In this document: positions 24,142 to 34,111 of the stretch, piece by piece
Position numbering within the stretch: position 1 is the first letter of the stretch
Layout: every line of letters starts with the position of its first letter
IMG/VR virus record: IMGVR_UViG_3300032309_001150
Coordinates: 1 to 54,146 of that record
Length of the DNA stretch: 54,146 nt
Direction: 5' to 3' (one strand)
Source: a virus
Program-made: the position numbers and the translations under genes
Notes under the pieces: generated by a model
Seen by the model: only the letters and a program-made list of their open reading frames with translations
Told to the model about the DNA's origin: nothing
The model's database searches: none

Positions 24142-26621
24142 CAATCACTCCTGAGTTCGCGCTGTGCGCGTAGGTTAAGTTCCATTGCAGTTTTTTCCTG
24201 CTCGTTACGCAACTTCAATTCGTCTGCGGTGATGTCCGCAGTCTTCATGCGTTCTGTTGTAAGGTTGTCTTCGGCGTTCATTGCAACCTTGGTTTCCAAT
24301 TCTTTCTGCTTGTGCGCCATCTCCGCTTGATCGCGTGCGGCGCGGCGCTGTGTCTCTGCCATAGACGCCTGCAATACCGCTTGCGATTCGGCGTCCTGTT
24401 GCGGCTGTGGCTGGAACTGCTTCATCATCTCGCCAAGCTTTTGTAGGGCCGGAACAACCTGCGCAAACACCTGCTCGGTGTCGAGCTTGACGTGGTCCGA
24501 AGCCAGCGCAATGGCCTTGTCCAGCACTTGGGCATTTTTGTTTTCTTCGTACTTGCCAAGCTGGATCTTTGTGCCTGCGGTGACGTAGGTTTCCATTTGA
24601 TTCGTGTACCACAACGTCATGTGCTGTTTGATGTGTTCCAAAACCATAGGAATGTAGTTTTGGGCGATCAAAGGGTTTGATCCAAGGGTTGGGTCTAGCG
24701 CAAAGTTCAAGTGGGCTTGTATGTGCGCTAAATGGTCTTGGCGAGGGTAGGCAAAGGCAGGCTTGCCAAGTGTCATGGCCGCGTTTTCGTTGGCCGCATC
24801 CATTTCGGTGGCTTTGCTGGTGGCAGGCATCAATTCCGAGATGTTTGGCACTTTCATTTGCTTCAGGATGCGGTTTAGCACCGCGTTTTGATCAAATGCC
24901 TGTGGATAGGTCGACATCAACTGCAAAACTGCTTGGCTTTGGGCCATGCGCTGTGTTTCGCTAAAAATATGTGGGTCTGAAACAGGGACGATGTCGCCGT
25001 TTTTCTCAAAATCTTCTTTGCTGATCTGCAAATCCTCGACAATCTCGCCCTTGTCTTGGTCATCCAAATACCAGCGATTGATACGGCCCAAAACTTGTAA
25101 TACACGGCGCTGTGAGTCGTGCAAACGGGCGTGGATTGAACTGAAAACCTTGGCTCCCTGCTCAATCAGCGCCTGAGTTGTGCCAACTGGGGTGTTGGAG
25201 TTGACGTCGGCAATCTTTTCCTCGGACGTGCTGACCACGCCCTTGGCGGCCTTGTCCAACCAGCCTAGCAACTCAAACAAAACGGGACTTGGCGGGTTGA
25301 ATGGCATTGGCATGGCGATCTTGCGGATGTCGTCGATGCCGGGAGCCGCCTCAATTTCTGTGACTTGGGTGATTTCAGGGGTTTGCGTCTGCCCGCTGTT
25401 ACGTCCGCCCTTGAGCTTTAGCATTGTCAAGGAGTTGTTTACATGAGCGGTGTCCAGCAACGCACGCAAAGCACCTGTCAAGGCCGCGCTGAGGCCGCCA
25501 ATCAGGTGCGGCAGGCCGATGGCGTATGCGCCGCGCCACGGAATGAACTTGAACTCGACCAGCCAGTCCAGTTTGTTCATTTTCTTGTCGCCCGACTCCC
25601 AGTTACGGTACAAGCCAACGGTCTTGTTGGACGACTCGTCGATCATCAGGATGTACGGCGCGGTCTTGCCTTTGGCAAACTTGTCGTCTTCAACTTCCAG
25701 CCATGTGTAGATGTGGAACACGCGGCGCAGGCCGTCCTCGTTGTCCTGATACTGGCGACCTTCAATCTTGTTGCTGGCCTTCTCGGCTCCAGACTCTTCG
25801 GGCTCGGCGTTGGCACGCACCAAGTCGATGTCGCGGTACAGGCCAGACTCCACCCGTCGCTCAAATTCCCACTCGGTTATATCCTGTATCTCTGCTACAC
25901 GTTGCGATGTGTAAAAGTTGGCCGCCGCAAATGGCAACAGGATGTTGTCGATGGGAATGAACTCGGCGCAGGGACGGCCAAGGTTCTCGTCAAACCAGAT
26001 CTTCATGTACTGTGAGCCACCCAAAGGCAATTGAGTCAACAGTTGCTCTTGCTCGTCGCGGAATTCGGCGATCTGCTCTGTCAACTGCCAATTCATGTAG
26101 TCGCGCTTGCGCTCGGCTCGGTCGGTTTTCTCGTCAGTAACTTCGCCAAGCACCTTGATGCGCACGGGGCCGTCGGGCGGAAAAAGTTCCTTCATTGCGC
26201 TGGCGGCAAAGTCCACGCAGGCTTCAGCCATCACGGGGTGAACAACGCGGCTTGCGCCTTGGAACTGAGCGCCGCCGGGGGCGTCATCGCCCAAGCCAGT
26301 GCGGCGAATGCCGTCCTCGTACTGCTTGTCGCGCTTCTTGCGGGCTTCCTTGTCCTTTTCAACCAGATCCAAGTAACGGGTGGTGAACGAACTTAGGTCA
26401 ATCAGGTTGATGGATTCGGCCAAGTTTTCGTAGAAGTCGGTTTCATCCCGAGGGCCACGGAAATCATCAGGCATGGTGACAATAGCGCCGCCATCGGGGG
26501 TTTCTTCAATGTCCGACTCCTCGATGTCAGGCATTTCAACAGTTTCGCCCTGCTCTTCTGAGCCGCTTTGGGGGCCAATAAACCTGTTGTAATCTTGCTC
26601 AATGGGCATTTCGGTAGCCAT
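24141..26621 (-). CDS. Portal protein
   Basis: An 826-residue protein, in the size range of podovirus-type portals. After an acidic N-terminus (~1-60), it has the helix DLSSFTTRYLDLVEKDKEAR (~73-95) and then QFQGASRVVHPVMAEACVDFAASAMKELFP in two parts (~118-148), a portal hallmark. A QLPLGGSQYMKIWFDE stretch (~198-215) follows, and a long C-terminal Gln/Glu/Arg-rich helical barrel region (~690-826). The portal forms the dodecameric DNA gate of the head. Large terminase lies upstream, separated by two accessory genes. The family signature is recognised from memory. Confidence 0.88.
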   Translation of the reverse strand: MATEMPIEQDYNRFIGPQSGSEEQGETVEMPDIEESDIEETPDGGAIVTMPDDFRGPRDETDFYENLAESINLIDLSSFTTRYLDLVEKDKEARKKRDKQYEDGIRRTGLGDDAPGGAQFQGASRVVHPVMAEACVDFAASAMKELFPPDGPVRIKVLGEVTDEKTDRAERKRDYMNWQLTEQIAEFRDEQEQLLTQLPLGGSQYMKIWFDENLGRPCAEFIPIDNILLPFAAANFYTSQRVAEIQDITEWEFERRVESGLYRDIDLVRANAEPEESGAEKASNKIEGRQYQDNEDGLRRVFHIYTWLEVEDDKFAKGKTAPYILMIDESSNKTVGLYRNWESGDKKMNKLDWLVEFKFIPWRGAYAIGLPHLIGGLSAALTGALRALLDTAHVNNSLTMLKLKGGRNSGQTQTPEITQVTEIEAAPGIDDIRKIAMPMPFNPPSPVLFELLGWLDKAAKGVVSTSEEKIADVNSNTPVGTTQALIEQGAKVFSSIHARLHDSQRRVLQVLGRINRWYLDDQDKGEIVEDLQISKEDFEKNGDIVPVSDPHIFSETQRMAQSQAVLQLMSTYPQAFDQNAVLNRILKQMKVPNISELMPATSKATEMDAANENAAMTLGKPAFAYPRQDHLAHIQAHLNFALDPTLGSNPLIAQNYIPMVLEHIKQHMTLWYTNQMETYVTAGTKIQLGKYEENKNAQVLDKAIALASDHVKLDTEQVFAQVVPALQKLGEMMKQFQPQPQQDAESQAVLQASMAETQRRAARDQAEMAHKQKELETKVAMNAEDNLTTERMKTADITADELKLRNEQEKTAMELNLRAQRELRSD

Positions 26622-26670
26622 GTTGTTTAATCCTGTGTTACATTTCGTCTATAGATGAAAGGTTTGTTCA

Positions 26671-26991
26671 ATGAATAAAAAGATTCCACTACACGATTAC
26701 TTCGAGGCATATCGGCCATTCAGTCGAGACGGAATTGATTGGTACGTCCTCAGCAATTTGAAGTTTGATCCCTATGTTATTTCCATTCATTCCGATGAAG
26801 TGTCTGCTCGTGATCATGCGCGTCGCCTCAACGCACTTTGGAGGGAAAGGTTCTATGGTAATCATCCAGCATACTTGCACGCTCCTTCTCAGCCTCGCGG
26901 TAAGTTGGGTAGCGCTTTCCTTCTGCGGAAGTTAAAAAATTTACTGGCTGGTACTCTACTTTTTCTCCGTTCCCGATTCCAATCACGTTAG
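26671..26991 (+). CDS. Lone plus-strand small gene in the late region (moron-like)
   Basis: A 106-residue ORF starting at ATG 26671 with GAAAGG about 9 nt upstream, oriented against every neighbouring late gene. It begins in the 206-nt gap between the portal gene and the accessory gene upstream of it, then overlaps the 3' end of that gene antisense by 164 nt. Residues 1-75 look like a folded soluble protein (DYFEAYRPFSRDGIDWYVLS, then SARDHARRLNALW). The tail is basic and hydrophobic, possibly only a run-on. It looks like an accessory gene with its own promoter, but none is convincing. It might instead be chance; the gap it fills has no good minus-strand gene. Confidence 0.5.
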   Translation: MNKKIPLHDYFEAYRPFSRDGIDWYVLSNLKFDPYVISIHSDEVSARDHARRLNALWRERFYGNHPAYLHAPSQPRGKLGSAFLLRKLKNLLAGTLLFLRSRFQSR

Positions 26992-28570
26992 TTGGATAAT
27001 CGGCTCCGCGTGACCAAGGTTGCAGACCGCCCATTGGGGCGGCTTTGACGGAGCCGGGGATGCCTGACACGCTTTCAGGAAACATGAACTTTTCTAAGCC
27101 CTGTATTTTTCTACGCAACGCCTGTTGCTCTGCCGACATTGGTTTAGCGCCTGCGCCTTCATATTCTGACTTTGTCATGAACAGCCTGTCTTTTTCGTAG
27201 TCAGATTTTCCGTATTGGATTTTTGCATCTTTGCCAAGCACTTTTTTGGCCGCGCTTTGCGCATCAAGAAACTCTTGCGGGATTTTGCCCTTGGTAACAG
27301 CGTCGTAAGGAAATACCACAATACCACCTAGTTTTGGATTGTGGCTGATAGCCATGTCACTACCAAGCATCCTTGCAAGGTCAGCAATCTGCTCTTTAGT
27401 CAACCCATCTTTGGTTTTGATCAACATCGCCGATGCGTCCTTGATGTTGTTTGTCATCATGGGCAGGAAACGGTGGCCAGCCATCGCTTCTTGATTCAAA
27501 TCAACGCCCATTTGAGCCACCTGTTGGCGCAATTTTTTGTTGGCTTTTGGGCCTTCGTTAATATTGCCAGCCCTTGGCACATCAATAGCTTGCAAAGGGT
27601 TTAGTTCAAGCTCCCCCTTTGTATTGACATAAGTGCCTTGACCTTCTCTTGCCTTGGTTTTGCCAGTACCCAGCTTGGGGTTTGCCAGCAAAACGTCGTT
27701 CAAACCTTGCCTAAAGCCGTAGGACGTGCCTTGGCCAAGGTCAGGGGCCGTGGCCTCAACTGTAAATGTTGCTGGCGTGAATGGGCGGCGCACGTCGCTC
27801 ACAAGGGTGTTGGCTCCACTTTCCGCGACGCGGGGCAGGTTTTTGGCTCCCTTGACAACCTCTGGAACAGCTTTGGCGGCTTTGACCATTGCAAGCGGCC
27901 CGACTGGGTTGAGAGCAAATTCTGGAACCATGCCTAACAATGGAAATTGGTCCTTGCTTCCTTTTGAAGTGATTCCATACTTTTCGTACAAGTCCCTGAA
28001 TTGTTCGCCTCCCATGAATGGCTTTTCACTGGCATAGGGCTCGACGGTTGGGGGAACTAACTTGCCGCCCATGAGCGACTCGCGCTTGTAGCCACGCTTG
28101 TTTTGTTTTGCGGCTTGCTCTCGCAGGTAGTCGATTCCTTGCAAGCCAAAGTTTGCGATGTCAGATGCGCCACCAGCCATAGTGGCTATAGCGCTGTTTA
28201 TTGCGTAATCCTTGGCTCCACGAGGCGTGCCAAGAAGCCTAACTTCTTTGCCAGTTTGCTCGGACAATTTCTTTGCCATACGACGACGGAACTCAGCCTC
28301 GTCGTCTTCCACGTCGTAGCTTGGCGCACCCATTGGCTCAACGTAGCCACCATCTTCATAGCCGCGTTCTTCTTGCGCCTCTTGCTCGACCTGCATGTTT
28401 TGCTGGGGCTCAAGCTTGAACTCGTTGAGTTCGTCGCGTAACGCCAGCGCGGCAGGCGGGTAATCGTGCTCTGGAGCGTCTTCGTCAAACGCTTCAGGCT
28501 GGCCACCGTTGGCCAAGTGGTTTGCCAGCTTGGTGTGGCCCCACCCTTTAAGCAGTTCTAGATGTTGCAA
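26828..28570 (-). CDS. Accessory protein next to the polyvalent protein (unknown domain)
   Basis: A 580-residue protein starting at TTG 28570 with AAGGCGG just upstream, inside the last 23 nt of the polyvalent-protein gene. The N-terminus has an acidic, disordered stretch (~20-95) followed by a basic helical region. Residues ~300-490 look like one globular domain (with TYVNTKGELELNPLQAIDVP and DLARMLGSDMAISHNPKLGG). This globular part has the look of domains fused in phage polyvalent proteins. It is probably an ejected accessory factor expressed with its larger neighbour. I cannot assign a reaction. Confidence 0.65.
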   Translation of the reverse strand: MQHLELLKGWGHTKLANHLANGGQPEAFDEDAPEHDYPPAALALRDELNEFKLEPQQNMQVEQEAQEERGYEDGGYVEPMGAPSYDVEDDEAEFRRRMAKKLSEQTGKEVRLLGTPRGAKDYAINSAIATMAGGASDIANFGLQGIDYLREQAAKQNKRGYKRESLMGGKLVPPTVEPYASEKPFMGGEQFRDLYEKYGITSKGSKDQFPLLGMVPEFALNPVGPLAMVKAAKAVPEVVKGAKNLPRVAESGANTLVSDVRRPFTPATFTVEATAPDLGQGTSYGFRQGLNDVLLANPKLGTGKTKAREGQGTYVNTKGELELNPLQAIDVPRAGNINEGPKANKKLRQQVAQMGVDLNQEAMAGHRFLPMMTNNIKDASAMLIKTKDGLTKEQIADLARMLGSDMAISHNPKLGGIVVFPYDAVTKGKIPQEFLDAQSAAKKVLGKDAKIQYGKSDYEKDRLFMTKSEYEGAGAKPMSAEQQALRRKIQGLEKFMFPESVSGIPGSVKAAPMGGLQPWSRGADYPTNVIGIGNGEKVEYQPVNFLTSAEGKRYPTYREAEKERASMLDDYHRTFPSKVR

Positions 28571-31500
28571 TGAGTCCGCCTTTCTTTTCTGTCATTTCCG
28601 GCGTGTCCAAACGCCATGTCCCGATGTTGCCGATGTCTGATTTCACGGCGTTGGGGTTGTAGATGCCGAGGTTCTTGGTGTCAAGTTCCTTGGTGTAGTA
28701 GGCGTCATGGCCCAAATTTTTGATGGCCCTTTGCACCGTTGGATGCTCCATCTGCGTCCAGTTGGCAGAAAGTTCAGGGTCGGTCATTGCTTGCAATTGA
28801 CGGTCGATGTGGTCTTTGGGCAAGCCTGAATTTTTGTGCAGATACTGGCGCAAAGCTTCAACATGCTCAGGTTTATCGTAATCGAATGGGTTTTTCACCT
28901 GAACGCGCACTGGTATGACGTTGGCGTTGTCAACATGTTTGTCGGGGTCTGCAAACTTGGTGTCTGGGGTGCTGTACCTGCCATACGCTACATCGCTGAA
29001 TGGGTCCTTGAATTCCAACGCGCCGTGCGCAAAACCCGATGCAAAGGTGGGATCAGGCGTCACAAAGATTGAATCAGCCGTTGTCGGCGAAAACCGCGTG
29101 AAGTTGCGGCGCGTACCGTGGTACATGCGATCCTTCACCGCGCTCGGTTCCAAGAATGCGGCTTTGTTTGCGTCGGCCTGTTCGCGTGGCAGGATCTTGC
29201 GTGCGCCGTAAACTGGTTTGACCTGCTTGAGCCTGTCCGCGTAAGGGAATGCTGGCTCGACCTTGACGTTGGCGGGCGGGCGGGCAAGCTTGGCCGCCTT
29301 CTCTGCCGCCATCTCAGCACGCACCTCATCAGCCAGCGACATGACGGTCTTGGCCGCCTTGCCTGCGCGAAGTGATCCGCCCTTGTCCATGTGCGCAAGG
29401 CCGCCTTTGGCCTTACTCAGCTTCTTGCCCGGCACGTCAGAGCCTTTGGGCGCGACAAACAGCTTTTCGTAAACATCGTGCGGCTCACTGCGACCGATGC
29501 GCACCCTGCCGACCACCTCACCAACACCAAACAGGTCGCCACGGCTTCTTGGGCGTAGCGTTGGGTTAGCACCCGTGCCCGTGTTAAATAACTCCGTAGG
29601 GCTGGCGTATTCGGTAGCCAAGCCGTACTGGTGGCCAACGTCACCCTTCTCGATGGTGGCAATGAAGTTCAGGTCGTTCAGCAGTGGGTCCCCGCCCTCT
29701 GGCTTGAACAATCCCTTGCGTACTAAATTGCTTTTGGTGTACGAGCCTGTCTTGGGGTCAAGCACCTCAAGTCCTGACTGGCTTTTGGCTGACATCATGG
29801 GTCGATTGGTGGATGGGTCGATGACAACGCCCAAGTCTTCCACGATGCGCATGTCCAGCACCTCGCCAGTGCGCGGGTCGATGAACGCACCTGACAAAAA
29901 GTCCTCGCGTCTCTTGCCAGTTTTTTGCAAGATGCGCTCGACCAGCTTCTGTTGGTTGGGAAACTTGTCGGGTTGCAGAAACCAGCGGTTGGGCACTGGG
30001 ATGATGGGAGAGCGGCCCTCCTCGCCCATCTTGGCCACCATGCCACTGACTTGGCCATACTGCTTTTCCGCCGCCATCTCGGCCTTGACCTGCTCGGCAA
30101 TTTTGTTCAGCGCTCCAGCGCCCCTAGCGACACCGCCCTTGGCCATGCCATCCGGTTCATTGGGCGGTAGGTCGGCGGGCACGTTGTTGTCGTACAGCGC
30201 ACGGCGCATGACATCCACGTCCTTTTTTGGGATGTACTCTGGGATTTGGTAGCCTTTGCTCTTGAGCCACTCGGCTTCATAATCAGTGAGCACGTTCCTA
30301 CGGCGCTGAAGGCCAGCGTATGGCAAATCGTCAACATCAGACCATTTGCCAGTGTTCACAAGGTCATGCACCATAGGCTGGTACTTACCAATCACTGGCT
30401 CATCTTGCTTGCCCTTGATTTGAGCAATGCGAACTGGCGGATTTTTCATCGCCGCTACATCTTCACCCTCTGGCAAGTCAGCGGCGTAATTGCCCAACTC
30501 AAAGCCGCGCATGGGCTTAACTTCTACGGTGGCATGCGATTCACCCTTTGTATCACGCAACGAAAGAATGCGTTTATTTCCGCGCCACACGTCATCGCAA
30601 TAGGAACCAACGCAGTGCCCCATTACGTTACCCTCGTGCTCCAAGGCGGCTTGCATGTCGAGGTAGATAGGATTATGAATTGTGCTTTGGCCACTGGGAT
30701 CTGTGTACACCTCTCGGACTGGATCGTACGACCAGCCCTCTGGTAGCGGGGTGTCTTTGTTGGCGCTGATCTCCACCCACCTGTATCCTGTTGGATACTC
30801 TTTGTAGGTCTTGGTGGCCCTGTTGTTTTCCATGGCCCGCCTTGCGGCCTCTTCTTCGCGCACCCTTTTGTCGTTCACGCTCTTGACGGTGTCCGCAACG
30901 GTGACCTTGTTCAACTGATCGGGGCGAATCTCGTCGTTGTCCAGTCTTTGATAAACGTCTTCGACGAGGTCTTCAAAGCCCAACGGTTGTGAATTGCGTG
31001 GCCCGTAGGTAATTACCTGCTCTCCAGCAGGCAGATCCTTCATCCACGGGTTTTTCTCAATCATGTCCTTGTGAGGCGTGTACGAATGTATGGCATCGTC
31101 TGATAGCGTTTCCCACGCTTTGGCCTCGGGGCTTTCGCCCACACCCTCTACGGGCACGCCTACCCTCTTGCGCTTGGCCGTCACATATGGCGTTGCACGT
31201 TCAACATCACCTGTAAACCCTTTGAGGTGCGTGACACCTTTCTCGGCAAGCTTGCGCACCGGGTCGTTTCTCGTGCCCATCTGCTTTTTGATGTAGTTTT
31301 TCAGGTTGCTGTTGACCCACTGCCGTCTGGCCAAGCCTTTTTCCAACTCTTTGCTCAATAGTTCGACGCGGTCTGCGGCGGCTTTGTCGCCATCAGCGGC
31401 CCTTACGCGGTCACCGGCAATTGACTCTTCCAACATCTTTTGCGTGTTTGGCGAGAAGGCTTGCGTTTGTAAATCCCGCAACTCCGCATTCAAGTCTCCG

Positions 31501-32690
31501 CCCGCCCACTGGCCAGCGTCCTCGCGCATGATGGATGGCCTGCCAACTGGGGTCATCTTGCTGGCCCCGCGGGCTGATGGCATAGACCGCTCAACATCAT
31601 CGGCCATACCCTTGATGGCCTTGATACCACGCATGACGCCGCCTTTCGCCATGTGAGCCAATCCACCTTTGCGGTATCCGGCCTTTTGCATTCTGGTCAA
31701 CAGGTCTTCACTGAGCAATTGCGTCGGATCGTTTTTGGTGTAATCCATCTGCGTGATGTCGCGGCCCTTCTCCAACTCCTTGGCCGCCTTGAAGTCTTCG
31801 AACACAGAAGCGATGGGCGTGGGCAGGTAGTTCACATCCAGATCTTCGCCCGTGAGAATGATGGGGTAGTCGCTGTGTAAGTCGGGCCTGTCAATGACGT
31901 TGTCATCCAAACGGAACAGCCTGTTTCCCAAGTCCAGCGTGCGTGCCTGAGCCATGTTAGGGTCGAGGTTCTTCTGAAGCATCTGCTCCATCGGAACGGT
32001 TCGGCCCTTCTCGCCACCCACGCCACGCCCAGCAAAGATGTCGGCCATCAAAGCGCGTTGGTCGTACGTCTTGACCGCCTTGCGGAAGTTGCGCGAACCC
32101 AAGTCGATGCCGTTGGGAAAGATCAAGCGGCCATTGTTGTCGACCGTAGTGCTGGCCTTGTCACTCAGCTTCTGGATCTGCTCGGGTGACATCTTCTTGC
32201 GTTGGTTTGCAAAGATGTCTGCAAACTCGCTGAACATCGTGGAGTTGGACTTGTGTTGTTCAAGGCCGCCGACCGATGGCGTCCAGATCACCTTAGCGCC
32301 CTTGGGGACCTGCGCCTTGTTGCGGTTCAGGATGCGCGTTCCCATCTTCTTGTCGGTCACGCCAGCCACCGCCCGGGCCTTTGCGTACTCTGGATCAATC
32401 AGTTGGATGCCCGAGAAGCCGGGGCCGCCGAACTTACCCTTCGACAGATCGACCTGCATGCGGTCGTAAAAGATGGGCTTGATGTACGAACCCTCGTGCT
32501 GGCCGTACGCCTCCGACGCCTTGATGGGCGGCTTGCTGGCCTCTTTGGCTTTGCGCTGGGCCTCTAGCTGGAACTTGTCTAGCTTGGCGGCTCTCTCTGC
32601 GGCCATCTCAGCCCTGACCTCGTCAGCCAACGTCTTGAAAACCGCAGGAGCGCCTTCTGCGATTTCGTCGAGTGCTTTGTATTTAGACAT
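28548..32690 (-). CDS. Giant polyvalent protein: PcfJ-like and ADP-ribosyltransferase (ART-PolyVal-like) modules
   Basis: About 1380 residues, starting at ATG 32690 just after the large terminase stop. Three related blocks, each with ADEVRAEMAAE-type helices, begin near residues 22, 863 and ~1110. The last two follow an MAKGG or MDKGG motif. Residues ~680-730 carry a PcfJ-like core (EGNVMGHCVGSYC, then KRILSLRD). The C-terminal ~190 residues match ART-PolyVal domains: MYHGT, SIFVTPDPTFASGF, then LGHDAYYTKELDTKNLGIYN followed by PNAVKSDIGNIGTW. Such proteins are known in phages and plasmids as multi-domain effectors delivered with DNA to protect it or change the host. ADP-ribosylation activity is inferred; active-site residues were not verified. 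Confidence 0.8.
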   Translation of the reverse strand: MSKYKALDEIAEGAPAVFKTLADEVRAEMAAERAAKLDKFQLEAQRKAKEASKPPIKASEAYGQHEGSYIKPIFYDRMQVDLSKGKFGGPGFSGIQLIDPEYAKARAVAGVTDKKMGTRILNRNKAQVPKGAKVIWTPSVGGLEQHKSNSTMFSEFADIFANQRKKMSPEQIQKLSDKASTTVDNNGRLIFPNGIDLGSRNFRKAVKTYDQRALMADIFAGRGVGGEKGRTVPMEQMLQKNLDPNMAQARTLDLGNRLFRLDDNVIDRPDLHSDYPIILTGEDLDVNYLPTPIASVFEDFKAAKELEKGRDITQMDYTKNDPTQLLSEDLLTRMQKAGYRKGGLAHMAKGGVMRGIKAIKGMADDVERSMPSARGASKMTPVGRPSIMREDAGQWAGGDLNAELRDLQTQAFSPNTQKMLEESIAGDRVRAADGDKAAADRVELLSKELEKGLARRQWVNSNLKNYIKKQMGTRNDPVRKLAEKGVTHLKGFTGDVERATPYVTAKRKRVGVPVEGVGESPEAKAWETLSDDAIHSYTPHKDMIEKNPWMKDLPAGEQVITYGPRNSQPLGFEDLVEDVYQRLDNDEIRPDQLNKVTVADTVKSVNDKRVREEEAARRAMENNRATKTYKEYPTGYRWVEISANKDTPLPEGWSYDPVREVYTDPSGQSTIHNPIYLDMQAALEHEGNVMGHCVGSYCDDVWRGNKRILSLRDTKGESHATVEVKPMRGFELGNYAADLPEGEDVAAMKNPPVRIAQIKGKQDEPVIGKYQPMVHDLVNTGKWSDVDDLPYAGLQRRRNVLTDYEAEWLKSKGYQIPEYIPKKDVDVMRRALYDNNVPADLPPNEPDGMAKGGVARGAGALNKIAEQVKAEMAAEKQYGQVSGMVAKMGEEGRSPIIPVPNRWFLQPDKFPNQQKLVERILQKTGKRREDFLSGAFIDPRTGEVLDMRIVEDLGVVIDPSTNRPMMSAKSQSGLEVLDPKTGSYTKSNLVRKGLFKPEGGDPLLNDLNFIATIEKGDVGHQYGLATEYASPTELFNTGTGANPTLRPRSRGDLFGVGEVVGRVRIGRSEPHDVYEKLFVAPKGSDVPGKKLSKAKGGLAHMDKGGSLRAGKAAKTVMSLADEVRAEMAAEKAAKLARPPANVKVEPAFPYADRLKQVKPVYGARKILPREQADANKAAFLEPSAVKDRMYHGTRRNFTRFSPTTADSIFVTPDPTFASGFAHGALEFKDPFSDVAYGRYSTPDTKFADPDKHVDNANVIPVRVQVKNPFDYDKPEHVEALRQYLHKNSGLPKDHIDRQLQAMTDPELSANWTQMEHPTVQRAIKNLGHDAYYTKELDTKNLGIYNPNAVKSDIGNIGTWRLDTPEMTEKKGGLIATSRTA

Positions 32691-32692
32691 GG

Positions 32693-34111
32693 TCACACCG
32701 CATATGGGTTCACCCTCGCAGGTTGGGGGTCGTACAGATCGTCGTCATCATACCTTGGCGCTGGGTCGATGTCGAGCCAGCCTTGATCCTTCAGCATGCG
32801 GATAGCCTGCGTGGCGGTGTCGACGTAGTCGTCGTGGAGCGAGTCAGGGAAGGAACAGATCTGGCTCAGGAACCCTTCGGCCCAGTTCTTCACCATGCCG
32901 GGGCGCGACTCGCTCTCGGGTAGCCACACACGGCCAGCGGCAAAGACAGCGGCGGCGATCTGGAGCCTCTGCATCTTATCGGCCCGCCCGGGGTTGTAGG
33001 CACGCACAGGCAGGTTAGCGCGGCCCAGTTCTTGGATCAAGGATATGCCAGCCGCCTTGTCCTCGATCAGCAAGATGTCGGGCTTCTTGGCCTTCTTGCC
33101 CTCGCCGTAGCTGTTCTGGAACTCCTCGATCACCCGGGGCTTGAGGTCGGGGAAGCTGAGGTGGTCGGCCCATGCGTCGATCAGCAGGACAGACATGGGG
33201 CCGTCCAGCGGCTTGAATACGCCCCACACCGTGCAGGCGGTCGGGTCGTTGTGGGTCTTCTCGCTGAAGGCGCAGTCCAGCGACATGACGATGTACTCAA
33301 AGTCGGGGAACGGGTTGTCCAGTCCGTCCTTGGTCTTGGCTGGCCATAGTTCGAACATGGATCGGCTGATGACCTTGCCGTCCTCCAGATCCACCAGTTC
33401 GCCCATGACCTCTTGGTCGTACAGCTTGGTTCCCTTGTATTGCTCCAACTGCTTGGCGAAGCTTGGGGCCAAGTTCTTCATGTTGGCGTAGGTGCTGGCG
33501 CGGTCGATCACCACGTCCTCACCCTCGCGGCCCACTAGATCAATGATCAGGTCCTTGGGCTTGGGCGTGGTGGTGGCGATCACCCTCGGCTGTTTGCCAA
33601 GGCGCAGGCCAAACATCATCATGTCCCACGCCTCCTGCGGGTACTGGAAGGCGGCCAACTCGTCTGCCCAGCACCAGTGGAACTGCGGGCCACGCAGGCG
33701 CTCGTAGCTGTCCGCGCTGATGCCGCGGATGCTGGAGCCGTTGACCATCTCAATCACATGATCCTGCTTGTTATAACTAAGTACTAACTCTTTGGGGATG
33801 TTGGCCAGCAGGCCGGATGCACCCTCGAAGCAGGTGAACTTCACGTCACTGCTGGTGGGGGCTAGAACGAGCCCACGGGACTTAGGGTGCGTCCAGCACC
33901 ACCACCATAGGGTTTGGCTCCCGGCGTGGCTTTTGCCCGCTCCACGGCCTGCCAGCAGTAACCAGACGGTCCAATCCATCTTGAGGTCGGGCGGGATCTG
34001 GTAGGCGTGGGCGCTGTTGACCCACTCTAAGTGCTTGATGATGGCCAGCCGCTCCAGTTCTGGCTGGGCCTCGAACTCCCGCGCCGTCTCGGTGTCAAGC
34101 AGATCCAGCAC
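32693..34111 (-). CDS. terL: Terminase large subunit
   Basis: A 472-residue packaging ATPase-nuclease. Walker A is AGRGAGKS (residues 54-61), and Walker B with the catalytic Glu is WCWADE (146-151). The nuclease domain shows D279 in MSLDCAF, the acidic pair E350-D351 in ILLIEDKAAG, and the HDDYVDT motif near residue 434. The frame starts at GTG 34111, overlapping the small-terminase gene by 17 nt; an ATG is not available nearby. It packages DNA through the portal encoded downstream. Terminase type (headful or cos) cannot be read from this sequence. Confidence 0.95.
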   Translation of the reverse strand: MLDLLDTETAREFEAQPELERLAIIKHLEWVNSAHAYQIPPDLKMDWTVWLLLAGRGAGKSHAGSQTLWWWCWTHPKSRGLVLAPTSSDVKFTCFEGASGLLANIPKELVLSYNKQDHVIEMVNGSSIRGISADSYERLRGPQFHWCWADELAAFQYPQEAWDMMMFGLRLGKQPRVIATTTPKPKDLIIDLVGREGEDVVIDRASTYANMKNLAPSFAKQLEQYKGTKLYDQEVMGELVDLEDGKVISRSMFELWPAKTKDGLDNPFPDFEYIVMSLDCAFSEKTHNDPTACTVWGVFKPLDGPMSVLLIDAWADHLSFPDLKPRVIEEFQNSYGEGKKAKKPDILLIEDKAAGISLIQELGRANLPVRAYNPGRADKMQRLQIAAAVFAAGRVWLPESESRPGMVKNWAEGFLSQICSFPDSLHDDYVDTATQAIRMLKDQGWLDIDPAPRYDDDDLYDPQPARVNPYAV

